Below are positions 10,801 through 35,513 of a DNA stretch of 64,000 nucleotides, one piece after another. The DNA comes from Actinostola sp. cb2023 (taxonomy: Eukaryota; Cnidaria; Anthozoa; Actiniaria; Actinostolidae), in contig JAUJYZ010001058.1 in assembly GCA_033675265.1 (NCBI GenBank), positions 2,879,001 to 2,943,000 of the forward strand, read 5' to 3'. A program made the position numbers and the translations under genes. The notes under the pieces were generated by a model. The model had not been told where the DNA came from. It saw only the letters and a list, made by a program, of their open reading frames with translations, and did no database searches. Numbering within the stretch: position 1 is the stretch's first letter; the number at the start of each line of letters is the position of its first letter.

Positions 10801-13322
10801 GTAAGTACTAGCTATGTTCTAATAATAATAATAATCTTTATTACTTACTCTGTAAGTACTAGCTATGTTCTCTGTAAGTACTAGCTATGTTCCCTGTAAG
10901 TACCTTTTGTATAATGGCTGATGAAAACTTCAGTCTGTTGATAAGAATGTCCATCATTTCCTTGATGTGATTTTTGTTAAAGGATTCAGGAATAATGAGC
11001 ACAGCTCTGTAAAACTAACAACAAGAATAATCAGATTGATACAACCTGTAGTACACAGTGTCGTCAGTATTATCAAACTTTATCAAGTAAGCTAGTGACT
11101 GTTTCTTGAGGGTAAGATAAAGGACTTTGGGACTTGGAAATATCGGAGTCCAGATTTGAACTGGTGACCTCCTGGATACTAGTCAGGCACTCTAGCTAAC
11201 CACTCAGCCACTGGGAACTCATGTTATGAGCCTGACCTTTCCCTATATGGTTGTTTTGGCGAATGGTAACCTGTTGTTTGGGGAGCATGAAAACATTACT
11301 TACAGCTAAGTCACTGAGTGAAATATTGAGAGATGTTTGTATTGCATTGGCCCATATTCTCTCCATGTCTTCACATATGGCAGTCAAGGAGCCACTTGGT
11401 CCATTATGTATGTTTAAACATCCTTGTTTGATAGGCCAGTGTATGGCATATGGCTCTTTTGGGTCAATATACAGGGCCTTTATAAATTATACAAAGCATA
11501 AAAGGTAAGACAAAATGTATAATAATAAAATAATAATAATACAGGGGATAATCATCCTTCCTTGCATCCAACAGCTGAATTATGAAGGGTGCAGCTCAAC
11601 GTGGCTGAGCCAAAGGAACATAAAGGCGCACTATGCAGCCACCATACTACCCATGTCTGAGCACAGAGCTCTCAGATCGAAATATTGTTCATTTTTACTA
11701 ATGCCTCAGGAAAACCGAAGTACATGTACCCGGAGAAGAACCATTAAAGCAAGGGAGAGAACACACTAACAAACTCAATTCACATGAAATGCCTGGTCCA
11801 GAAATCAAACCAGACACCACAGTGGTGAGAGGCAAGTGTTAAGATTACCTGCTCTCCTGCTACGTATGTGGGTTGTGAACTAACATCTGTCCACTCTACA
11901 GAACAGTCTTCTTCATCTAAAACTTCTGGTTCGACACTGCCATTGAACTGAGCGATCTTAAACATACAAATACATGTAGGATGAAATTTATATCACAGGG
12001 AAACAGGCCTGCACAAAACCACTCAATTAATTGCTGATAACTAAGATTACAGTATGCCAGCGATATTCCATTGTGTCCTTTTGTTGTAAATTTTGATTAT
12101 GATAATTGTAAGCATAAAATAGAGTGCATGCAGACACTAAAACTGTGAAACAGTACAAACTATTTAGTGCAGTAAATAGAACCAATGAAACAATAGAAAA
12201 CAAAAGACATTGCACTATTTAGTGCTAATTAAAGTTAGCACTGTTTCATGGTTTTAGTGTTTGCACTCTATTAATAATAATATAATAATAATATTAATAA
12301 AAAAAATTATATAGTGCCATCAATGACACTTTATAATAATTACAGTTGAACCTCTAGCCTGCATGGCCAGCTCTGGGTGAGAGGAGGAGGGAGAGGACCC
12401 CCTCCTCCCCAGGGCCAGCTACGCAGGCTATTGAACCTCTGGTTGTGACCACTCTTGTTAAGCGACCACCTCTTCTATAAGCGTCCAGTTTTCCAAAATA
12501 CCAAAAGTTCAGTTCCAAGTCAAATCACTATTCTTGGTTTTCAATCAATCCCTTGAGAATCAAGAGATAAAGACACGGCGGCCATGTTGGTTGAACAAAC
12601 AATCGACACTAATGAGCAATCTTTTGTTGAAGTTCAACCGCAAACCAGCAATACAAACCAGCAAACCTCTCGTAAGCAACCACTAAGCTTAACATTTTGG
12701 GTGGTCGCTTACGGAAGGTTTGACTGTATTATTAAGATTTAATTGAGCAAACATGATACCCACCTGACTTGGTGATATTTGTGTTTTGCTACGACTAGTT
12801 GCAAGACTTGAACTTCTAGACCAAATAGCTTGTTCAACAACACTTAATGCAAGGTCTCGTTGTGTCTCACTGTCAGGGTGATATATGCCTTCTCTCTCTA
12901 ATATACCATCACTGTGGGGTGGAATCCTGCACTGAGGGGGCTTCCGCCAAGCAATGACATGTGGGTAGCTCTTGGGTAGATGGTCCGTAGCACGACCAAG
13001 CCAGATGGTTGTGGATCCTGGATGCAGGACTATCAATGTGGATGCTTGTACAGCATGCTAGTCAGTATATTGGAAATAATTTGAAATCCTACGTGAGCAA
13101 TACAACCTATACACTGTAGAACCCGGTCATAAATGTAACATGTAATGGCTTTGACTTCGTCTCAGACAAATTAAAGCTTTTATACAATGAAATGTCATTC
13201 AGCATTTCGTTCACCACATTTTACGCACTTTACAAAGAACTGCACCTTTGCAGTTCACAAAAATTGGTTACCTCTACTGGTTCTGTAGAGACTGGACGTT
13301 CAACTTTCACACCACGAGGCAT
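4861..13322 (-). CDS. ACTR8: Actin-related protein 8, INO80 complex subunit
   Basis: Thirteen minus-strand exons: 13272-13322, 12764-13057, 11849-11956, 11304-11477, 10904-11014, 10227-10342, 9616-9676, 9354-9446, 9148-9252, 8162-8272, 7910-8081, 6727-6890, 4861-5013. They join in frame to 1,713 nt (570 aa; human about 624). ARP8 is a nuclear actin-fold subunit of the INO80 chromatin remodeller that helps bind linker DNA. Supporting motifs are IVLHPGSTT (about 43-51), ALYIDPKEPYAIHWPI, the loop VVDVGDEKTSLCCVEDG (about 262-278), ELKETFCHL, DDPEDLLDDRYLLE, ILLVGGG (478-484) and the C-terminal EMDPRIVAWKGGA. The insert before LDQAI is shorter than in human. All introns are GT-AG. Exons 5, 9 and 12 have 5' splice sites duplicated in, or abutting, tandem repeats. 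The start ATG lies 130 bp from the ATG12 start on the other strand. Confidence 0.94.
5094..5160 (-). repeat. tRNA-like sequence (SINE head or tRNA pseudogene)
   Basis: The minus strand has an A-box-like TGGTGTAGTGG and a B-box-like GGTTCGTGTC at normal tRNA spacing. The stems are poor, so a tRNA-derived repeat is more likely than a working tRNA. It shares the word GACTAGTATCC with the tRNA-like sequence at 11157-11216. Confidence 0.5.
5352..5990. repeat. 17-bp minisatellite, about 37 copies
   Basis: The unit GAGGTGCCCACAATAGC repeats with small variants (AATAGT, AATAGG, GTGCCTCC). A 17-bp period without stop codons on the minus strand leaves all three frames open, which explains the long apparent ORFs. 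It lies inside the last ARP8 intron and is not coding. Confidence 0.95.
6170..6744 (-). repeat. 92-bp tandem array duplicating the exon 12 donor of ARP8
   Basis: Copies begin at 6170, 6262, 6354, 6446, 6538, 6630 and 6722, exactly 92 bp apart. The 6722 copy is the real exon 12/intron 12 junction. Each of the other six repeats about 22 nt of exon end plus a GTATGG or GTATGA donor. The rest of the unit is intronic. Confidence 0.93.
7139..7246. repeat. Hairpin with about 40-bp arms
   Basis: ATTGTACATAGCCTCTTTTG and about 20 further bases recur inverted at 7205-7246 around a 25-bp loop. It lies in ARP8 intron 11. Confidence 0.8.
7396..7482. repeat. Palindrome built on TAACTGGAAA words
   Basis: GAGAGTAACTGGAAATGTTTCC and its complement face each other, with extra internal repeats of TTACTGGAAA. 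It lies in ARP8 intron 11. Confidence 0.7.
7808..7900. repeat. Palindrome with perfect 25-bp core arms
   Basis: CTAGACGGGGTTTCCAGTCC pairs with its perfect complement across CTCGGCTTCGCCTCGG. Weaker pairing (TTCCAAAGCC with GGCTTTGAAA) extends outward to the donor of ARP8 exon 11 at about 7909. Confidence 0.8.
8364..8426 (+). repeat. tRNA-like sequence fused to the 75-bp array
   Basis: An A-box-like TTGGATCAGTTGGTTGAG and a B-box GTGGTTCGAGTCCCAC occur at tRNA spacing. It ends exactly where the leftmost 75-bp repeat copy begins, which suggests a SINE or tRNA-derived insertion truncated that copy. Confidence 0.55.
8427..9222 (-). repeat. 75-bp tandem array duplicating the exon 9 donor of ARP8
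   Basis: The word CCATGGGTGCCTGCATTGC recurs with its CAT at 9148 (real exon end), 9073, 8998, 8922, 8847, 8772 and 8427. Each complete copy holds about 70 nt of exon 9 end plus an ATG/GTAAGA donor. The step is 75 bp (25 codons) except one copy with an extra G (8921-8930). The leftmost copy is split by a MITE. Confidence 0.94.
8469..8735. mobile_element. 267-bp MITE, TA target duplication, inside the 75-bp array
   Basis: Terminal inverted repeats start CAGTCATTCTCAAAAAGG and run about 70 bp. TA flanks both ends. Removing the element and one TA restores TAGATTATATGATAAAGG, exactly the sequence of neighbouring array copies. TA target and CAG ends fit a Tc1/mariner-type non-autonomous element. 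Confidence 0.88.
10646..10908 (-). repeat. 22-bp tandem array starting at the exon 5 donor of ARP8
   Basis: On the minus strand the unit GTACTTACAGGGAACATAGCTA begins precisely at the GT of intron 5 (10903) and repeats about ten times, with variants and a TAA-rich interruption at 10818-10848. Only intronic sequence is copied, but every copy restarts with a GTACTTACAG donor-like word. Confidence 0.88.
11157..11216 (-). repeat. tRNA-like sequence (SINE head or tRNA pseudogene)
   Basis: The minus strand carries TGGCTGAGTGGTTAGC (A box) and CCAGTTCAAATCTGG (B box). It lies in ARP8 intron 4. No clear anticodon arm pairs well, so I do not call a functional tRNA. Confidence 0.5.
12120..12270. mobile_element. 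MITE family A, copy 2
   Basis: TAGAGTGCATGCAGACACTAAAAC and its complement at the right end enclose the same core as copy 1, in the opposite orientation. It lies in ARP8 intron 2. Confidence 0.8.
12343..12726. mobile_element. pogo/Tigger-like MITE
   Basis: Ends CAGTTGAACCTC and GGTTTGACTG lie between TA dinucleotides, with internal GTAAGCGACCACC / GGTGGTCGCTTACGG words as in the 1.65-kb element at 53430. A smaller element has inserted at 12355. Confidence 0.75.
12355..12430. mobile_element. 76-bp Mutator-like MITE with 9-bp target duplication
   Basis: The element runs from TAGCCTGCATGGCCAGC to GCTACGCAGGCTA and is flanked by a perfect duplication TTGAACCTC, which is part of the host pogo MITE. 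Ends and target length match the 1,036-bp element at 61492. Confidence 0.8.
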
Positions 13323-13452
13323 GCTGTCTTCTTTGCTTTACCAAAGGTTTATTGTTGAAAACTAAAACAGTGAGAACCTCGCGGCGTCCGCCATCTTGGA
13401 AATAAAAACCATCTGAGCCCGCTGTTCTTGCCGCTGATCAGTAACTTCCAAC
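13323..13452. promoter_or_regulatory. Bidirectional ARP8/ATG12 promoter with YY1-like motifs
   Basis: Only 130 bp separate the two divergent start codons. There is no TATA box. CCGCCATCTTGG at 13388-13399 matches the classical YY1 motif, and AACATGGCGGA at 13450-13460 is a second match overlapping the ATG12 start codon. Use by a YY1-type factor is inferred. Confidence 0.6.
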
Positions 13453-16400
13453 ATGGCGGATTCTGAACAGAAAGAGAGTGTAGCAAACGAAAACAGCAAA
13501 CCTGTCACTAAAGTAGAGGGAGATGTGGCTAAAAATGGCGATAAACTGAAAGGTAGGTATCGAGGAAAGGCTATGTCATTCTTTTGTTATTTCATTTAGG
13601 ATTCAAGTTTGCAAATTGACAACATTAATATCAGAGCTCGGTCATCATTCACAAAAGATAAATAATTTCTTCAAATCCTGCTCATTGTTTGTAGTTGAAG
13701 TCCTGTTGAAAGCTGCTGGCGATGCACCAATCATGAAGAAGAAAAAGTGGACTGTAGAAGGCACCAAAACTATAGCATATCTTATAGAATTTATCAAAAA
13801 ATACATCAGATGTGAGCCTGAAGATTCCTTGGTAAGTTTGAACTTTGGAAGATGTGAATCCAAGGATTTCTTTGTATGTAAATAAGGAGGGTTGCTAACT
13901 GGCTGAACAATGAACTGACCGACTAAATGTCTGTCTGACTGATTGAACAACTGATGACTTTAATACAGATGTGAACCCAAAGATTTCTTTGTGATGACTA
14001 AAGACTGAATGATTGACTGTCTGTTACAGTCATTTGTAAAAATCTGGCCGCTACGATATATCAATATGTCGGGTGCATTATGGGTAATTAAATAATGCTA
14101 TTTTGAGATTTCTAACTTATTAATGAAGCAAAATTTACAAACAACCAACGTAATACAAAAATTAACATTATACTAAATATTTCTACCAACTTTGCTGGCG
14201 TTAACCCGCTTTAAGGGGAATTTTCGATTATTTAATTACCCATAATGCACCCGATATATATTGATATATTGATATTTCGTAGCGGCCAGAATTTTTGCAA
14301 ATGACTGTACTATTAATAAAACTAGACGCTCTTGTAGCGTTAAGTCGGGCTTCTTAAACACGAAGACGCACTATAAAAGGGCATCGCTCCGCCCACAATT
14401 TTTTGAATAATAATGAGTTTGAATATGGCGGGCAATGGTTGAACATGGCTGAACAACGGGGTAAAATAATTTTCTTAATAAAGTCACATTTCAACAGCAA
14501 AGTCAATGAAGAAATTGTAAATTTACGTCTAAAACAGTTATAATAGACGGACGTGTCAATATTTTTCGTATTCGGTAGTTATCTATACGATTTTCATTCG
14601 CACCACGCGTACCGAAGAATGTTTTGAATTTCGCGCGCCATGTATCACAACAATCAAAATCCGTACTCTTTATCCACTGCAGGCCTACAAATTCATAGCC
14701 GAAATCCTAGCTCTTTGCCTGTAATAAGCATTTTCAAGCATAAAACTATGTTCGGTCATTTCTACATAAAGCGACAAGAGTAATGTTTTCGTTACACAAG
14801 TTACGTTCGAGTCTTTGTCGTTGTTCGTCTTGTCAGTGTTGTCTTGTTATGGTGTCGTCGTTCTCGAAGGTGTCTTATTATGAGGTAAATGTGTCGAGCA
14901 TTTGTACATCTCTGTACTTTTATGGTAAAGGCCGGCAAGGTTTCGAAACCTATGCTGTCAGTATATTTAATTCGCAAATGGTATTTCCATGTCTTGGCGG
15001 GTAAATTTTAGGATAGCTTACGAAAGAAACGATATAAAGCATAATAATACTAGAGCCGTGCGACTTCAAAACGGCTTTAACGGTTCCAGTTCAAAGCACC
15101 ATCATTTTATTTTACCAAAGTGAAAAATGATAGTGAATTGTACAACAAAAATTATTCATGTGCGTTTTTAGTATTTATTTCCAGAGTTTCTTGTTCATTT
15201 GATTGAATTATAGAGCTTGAAGTTCTTGAGATCCTCTCCCTGTGACGTCTCGGTAGATTTGATTGACAGATCCAACAAACTTACCTTAGGTACCTCTCCT
15301 TTTATAGTGCGTCTTCGTGTTTAAAGCAAGCAGTGGTTGCTGCGATCGGTAATCTCGACTGAATCTGATTTGCTCTCGACCATATATCCATTGTCAATGA
15401 AATATTGTCAATGGCAATAAAGCTCGAGCAAGAGCCCGCGCGCCATAGACTAATGCATCAAACATATAGGCAAGGTAGTGATGTAATGTGCTTATTGAGC
15501 GAAAACCGTGCAGAATACGTAGATTGTAGGTGTTGCAATGTTTCAGAGATAGATTATAAAGATAAAACACTATGGTTTAGAATGATCATAAAGTATTGTA
15601 TATGTATGTCCAATGAAACAGTTTTTGGTTGCTCGTCATTGCGTGACTCAAGCTCGATAGAACATGCTTTCCTTGCAATTTCAGTACTGCGAACTTTACA
15701 GTATATACTTCACGCTACTAGAGCGTCCTGTTTCAATCTAAATTTAGATTTAGACGAGAAAAGACTTATATTTTGGCCCCTTGACCTCCGTTGCTTTCCC
15801 TGATTGGTTTGTGCTTTCTAATCTTTCTTGGCCAGACTTCATGTCTCCTTCGGCTTTAGCTCGACGTTGACGCGTACGGAGAAAAATAATAAAAAACAAG
15901 ACGACATACTAGTAACCTTCCTCCAACTGACAAGGTTTGTGAAGAAACCATGTTGTTTACGGAGCCTTGGGTGATTATGCATGACTCTCTAGAACATGCT
16001 TTCTTTGTAAAATCGATTTCACAAACTCAGCGAATCATAGAAATGACAATAGTTTATTTGGTGCCATAAATATATCCATACCAAATACAAATACAAGACA
16101 ACATAACCTTCCTTCGACAAGGTATGAAGAAAGAGGACGACGTGCGATGTCTCGTCTTGATAAGCCATGTAGTTTGAGCCTTCGGTGATTATCTTAGCAG
16201 CCGGCACAGGGCGCATGCGCTGTAGAACCCAGTATGCTTTCTGGGGTCGACGAGGACGAAGAACGCTCTGCATTTCTAGAGTCGGGCCTTCCACAGGAAG
16301 CCCGACTAATTAAACTGACTGTGCTGAACTGTCCGACTTACTGTCTGATCAGTCCATGATGTGTACATTGTAGCTGCACAAATTGTCCTGGCTATATGTA

Positions 16401-18409
16401 ATTAATATTTAAGACTTATTGACTGGGACCGAGGAAAACAGTATGTTTTGTGGTCCTGAGACCGCGAATGTTTCCCTCGTCCCAGTCAATAAGTGTTTTG
16501 TTATATACCAACTGTCAAAGAACACAAAAAAGATGGTTTTCCCGCTTTTCAAGCGCGTTTACCAAGGTCAATCAAGGTTACAAAGCTCAATCAACTTCCG
16601 GTTTATTTTGTTGCCGGTCCACAACATATTGTTGCCCGCTGAGAGCTGTTGCCGGGGAAACATGAAAACTTGTTCACGTTCACGTGATACCCGTTCGCCC
16701 AATTAGAGCACGAGAAAAATGGACTTTGACAGTTGGTATATAACAAAAACTTTTGTTAAATATTATTGGATTATATATATACTCATGTACACTATATTTG
16801 TACCAAAGTACCAATAAATAAACGTTATTATTATTATTATTTAATCATGATAACTGCCATTTAGCTAAGTCAATAGTGAAACTATAACAATAAGTGTACA
16901 AATTTGATTATGTAAAAATCACACTAAATAAATGTATTATCTAAAGTAATAATTATTATTTGAATTTGACCACAAAACATACTGCTTTCCCAAGGTCCCA
17001 GTCAATAAGTGTTTTGTTATATACCAATTATTAGGCGCTCATAATGGATTCGTAATGTTCCATGATTTGATATATATAATTACTACTTATTTTAATAATG
17101 TTTTCGTCCTTCATTGACAGTATGTAATGGTCAGGAATAGACTTTTATTATTAAATAATAAAAGAAAAAAGAACAGTAGAACAATAGTCAATAGCCAGGA
17201 CTTTTGTGCAGCTACACGAAGACCCGACTGATTGAATGACTTTATATCTGTCTGACTGACTGAATGGGTGGACGGATTGAATGACTGATATACTGATGTT
17301 GATTATATCTTTGCAGTTTCTTTATGTTGGACAGGCATTTGCTCCTTCTCCAGATCAAGTTGTTTCAAATCTTTGTGAAGTGAGTCTAAAACCCAATCAT
17401 TTAAAATGGGTTTATAATAGCAAGACAGTATAAAGTTATTTAACATGCATGCATATGGGCTTCGTGTTCAACTGCCTGATGGACCATTCCAGTTTTGGTA
17501 GTAAATACTACCAAAACTGGAATGGTCCATCAGGCAGTTGAACACGAAGACCATGTTTAACTTTATGCTTGCTATTTACTATACGTAACTTTGGTTATTA
17601 ACCAGTACACAATAGGTTTTCCAAACATGAGTGGGACTTAGATATTTTTGAGGATTTTGGTTCTCCTCACTTGGAAAATAATAGAGTAGAACCCCATTAT
17701 CTCGAACTCCCATGGGAATCGATAAATTGTTCGAGATAGCGGGGGTTCGAGATAACCGATAGCAATTGACTAACAAACCAAGGGAAATGGGTTTGTGTTC
17801 GAGATAGTGGGGGGTTCGAGATAACCGAGTTCGAGATACCAGGGTTCTACTGTAGTCAAGAGTAGAATGACGCACAGCTGGCACCAAACAATCACTTCAA
17901 TGCCTAACCCTACCTAAACCTAACCCACTGAGCTACGAAGGTAATTCGGTTGGTTGCTACCCTTTTTTGTTATATTTAAACAATGCATCATTAGCATCTC
18001 CAAAACTATTACTAGTATAATGTACATTCGTATGCTATGATCGTAAATGTACAAAGAGGGTACGACTACTAGCCAATTGAATTTGAATGAACTAATTTGA
18101 ATAGTCGTTCCCCCAAGGGTTCCTGTACACGACGATACTACCCCAGTTTTCAACTAAACAATACATATTTATTTAGTAATAGAGTGCAATTTAGAAAAGT
18201 GTGAAATAGTACTAATTTTAAATAGTACTAAATAGTGCTATTTCTATTGTTTTCTATTGTTTCATTAGCGCTATTTAGTACTAATTAGTTATTTAGTTTT
18301 CAAGCTTTTCTAATTTGCACTCTAATGTTATATTATTTTTTTTCTTTAGTGTTTTGGTGCAGATGGCAAACTTGTTTTACATTACTGCAAAAGTCAAGCA
18401 TGGGGTTGA
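13453..18409 (+). CDS. ATG12: Autophagy ubiquitin-like modifier ATG12
   Basis: Four plus-strand exons, 13453-13552, 13695-13831, 17317-17379 and 18350-18409, give 360 nt (119 aa). ATG12 is a ubiquitin-like protein joined through its C-terminal glycine to ATG5; the conjugate with ATG16 drives LC3/ATG8 lipidation on the phagophore. The model has a short hydrophilic N-terminal tail (1-33), then the beta-grasp fold: VEVLLKAAGDAPIMKKKKW, VEGTKTIAYLIEFI, FLYVGQAFAPSPDQ and the ending YCKSQAWG with the required terminal Gly. Compared with the human protein (140 aa) only the variable N-terminus is shorter. Introns are GT-AG, phases 1, 0 and 0. Intron 2 (3.5 kb) and intron 3 hold most of the local MITEs. 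It is divergent from ARP8. Confidence 0.94.
14027..14307. mobile_element. MITE family B (CAGTCATTTG ends), copy 1
   Basis: CAGTCATTTGTAAAAATCTGG and a complementary right end GCAAATGACTG lie between TA dinucleotides. Internal arms contain GGGTGCATTATGGGTAATTA. Tc1/mariner-like in ends and target. Other copies are at 40889-41145 (left end lost) and, more distantly, 45692-45934. It lies in ATG12 intron 2. Confidence 0.85.
14353..15325. mobile_element. Element with 28-bp inverted ends
   Basis: CTTAAACACGAAGACGCACT at the left recurs inverted as AGTGCGTCTTCGTGTTTAAAG at the right. A wider pair of AGTCGGGCTTC words (14343 and 16306) suggests it sits in, or is part of, a larger 2-kb element. No transposase is recognised; a 132-codon open frame at 15405-15803, outside the inner ends, has no known motif. 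Confidence 0.5.
16416..17012. mobile_element. Palindromic element with 42-bp ends
   Basis: CTTATTGACTGGGACCGAGG at the left pairs with CCCAGTCAATAAG at the right, including ACAAAACATACTG. A second inner inverted pair (GTTATATACCAACTGTCAAAG) suggests nested insertion. It lies in ATG12 intron 2. Confidence 0.65.
17460..17549. repeat. Perfect 90-bp palindrome
   Basis: Two 44-bp arms beginning CTTCGTGTTCAACTGCCTGA are exact complements around a 2-bp centre (AA). It lies in ATG12 intron 3, close to exon 3. Confidence 0.93.
17684..17853. mobile_element. pogo/Tigger-like MITE (TAGAACCC ends)
   Basis: Left AGTAGAACCCCATTATCTCGAAC and right GTTCGAGATACCAGGGTTCTACTG are complementary, with internal TTCGAGATA repeats. 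The CAGTNGAAC ends resemble other pogo-type elements in this window. Confidence 0.65.
18180..18324. mobile_element. MITE family A, copy 3
   Basis: TAGAGTGCAATTTAGAAAAG and its complement flank a core with TTTTCTATTGTTTCATT. It ends 25 bp before the acceptor of ATG12 exon 4, so it supplies part of the 3' splice-site region. Confidence 0.8.
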
Positions 18410-18605
18410 TGTCAGTTTTACGGAATTTTACCAGAATACTCTATTTTCTAATGTACATAGTGTAAAAATCAAATAGACAGAAGCATTTATGGTTTGGAAT
18501 CTTGCTTGAATGTAAAGTTGAATGTAATAGGATTCACATAAAATTATTTGTGAGGAGACAATAATTAAGTGCTAATCTGACAACGATTCCTTTGAGAATG
18601 AAAAC

Positions 18606-18611
18606 AATAAA
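18606..18611 (+). terminator. ATG12 polyadenylation signal
   Basis: The first AATAAA after the ATG12 stop codon, about 197 nt downstream, in the context AAAACAATAAAGGTC. Confidence 0.6.
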
Positions 18612-18652
18612 GGTCTTTCATAGGAAGTTCTGTGCCCTTGGTGTTATCGACT

Positions 18653-18777
18653 TAGGCCTAGTTCAGACATCGTGCTAATCATGAGCCGTTCTCATTTCAA
18701 ACAATAGATAATGAGGCGGCTTCTTTTGAAGTAATTAAGAACGGCTCTTGGAAAGTACGGCGTTTGAACTAGGCCTT
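18653..18777. mobile_element. MITE with TAGGCCTAGTTC ends
   Basis: TAGGCCTAGTTCAGAC and GTTTGAACTAGGCCT face each other; GAGCCGTTCT and AGAACGGCTC form inner arms. It lies between ATG12 and ABAT. Confidence 0.7.
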
Positions 18778-19120
18778 ATTTATTTAAATGTTCAGATCAG
18801 GTCAGACAATTTAATATTATTTATTGTCTTTGAAGGGAGTAGTCAATAAATGACTTACCGGTATATATGATTTAGTTACATGCTTTGTCAGTGGCATGAC
18901 ACTATATGCTGGAGCAGAGCACCGGTACATTAGGTCCAAAATAATGAAAAAGAAAGTTGTTTGAAGTATTTCTCTGAACCCCAAATGAATACGCTTACCA
19001 GTAATGTGTGGATGGATCCTTTTATTACCGAATGATAAAACAATATTATTGAATTATTTATTGAATTATTTGCAACTATAGATATGTATTTTATCTAAGG
19101 AATAAAGACATTATTATTAT

Positions 19121-19250
19121 TGAACTCGGTTATCGCAAAATATCGTGATTTGTCAGTGTCTCGCTATCAGTTATTTGCCTCTGCCCTGGATGGCATCGGC
19201 AAATAACTGATAGCTCGCCACTGACAAATCACAATATTTTGCTCAACCTC
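19121..19250. repeat. Hairpin with about 50-bp arms
   Basis: AAAATATCGTGATTTGTCAG and ATCAGTTATTTGCC recur inverted around CTCTGCCCTGGATGGCATC. It is MITE-like and flanked by TTATTATTA tracts. Confidence 0.75.
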
Positions 19251-19545
19251 GTCCAATAAAACTATAATAATAATAAGCAATTATTATTATTATTATTATT
19301 ATAGTTTAATTTTACAAGGAGCGAGTCCTCCACCCCACCCCCCAAAGACTCAAAGACTAGATAGATAAATTAGTAGTCTTACTACTTGGACTACCGTCTT
19401 TTTTGGAATCAACAAATTACAAAAGTTGTGCAATACAACATGTTTACCGACAATTGATCAACATAAAAAATAAAAAAGAATCATGATACATGTGCTGAAA
19501 CTAACTACTTAGTAGTATAATAAAGTATTTTTGGTCCTCAAAGAT

Positions 19546-35263
<15,718 letters not shown>

Positions 35264-35513
35264 TGCTGCTGTAGTACTCCAAAGCCGCAACTTCCAACGC
35301 TGAAATGATTTCACTGAACAGGCCATGTGTAAAACGATCCATTCCAGTCAAAACCGGTTTGGCCAAGGACCGGGGGCCATTAGGACCAATGGGAGCGGGG
35401 TGGGGGACAGGACAGCGAGGAGTATGTGTGGGCTTCCTGTGTAGTGTTCCATCAGACTGGCCGTCCAAGACTCGTACACCGTGGACAACGTGGGGACCAC
35501 CGTGGGTGCTTAT

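Noticed and set aside
15405..15803. 132-codon plus-strand ORF as a gene in ATG12 intron 2
   Set aside because: No motif, no homology recalled, and it overlaps repeat-flanked DNA; kept only as a note.
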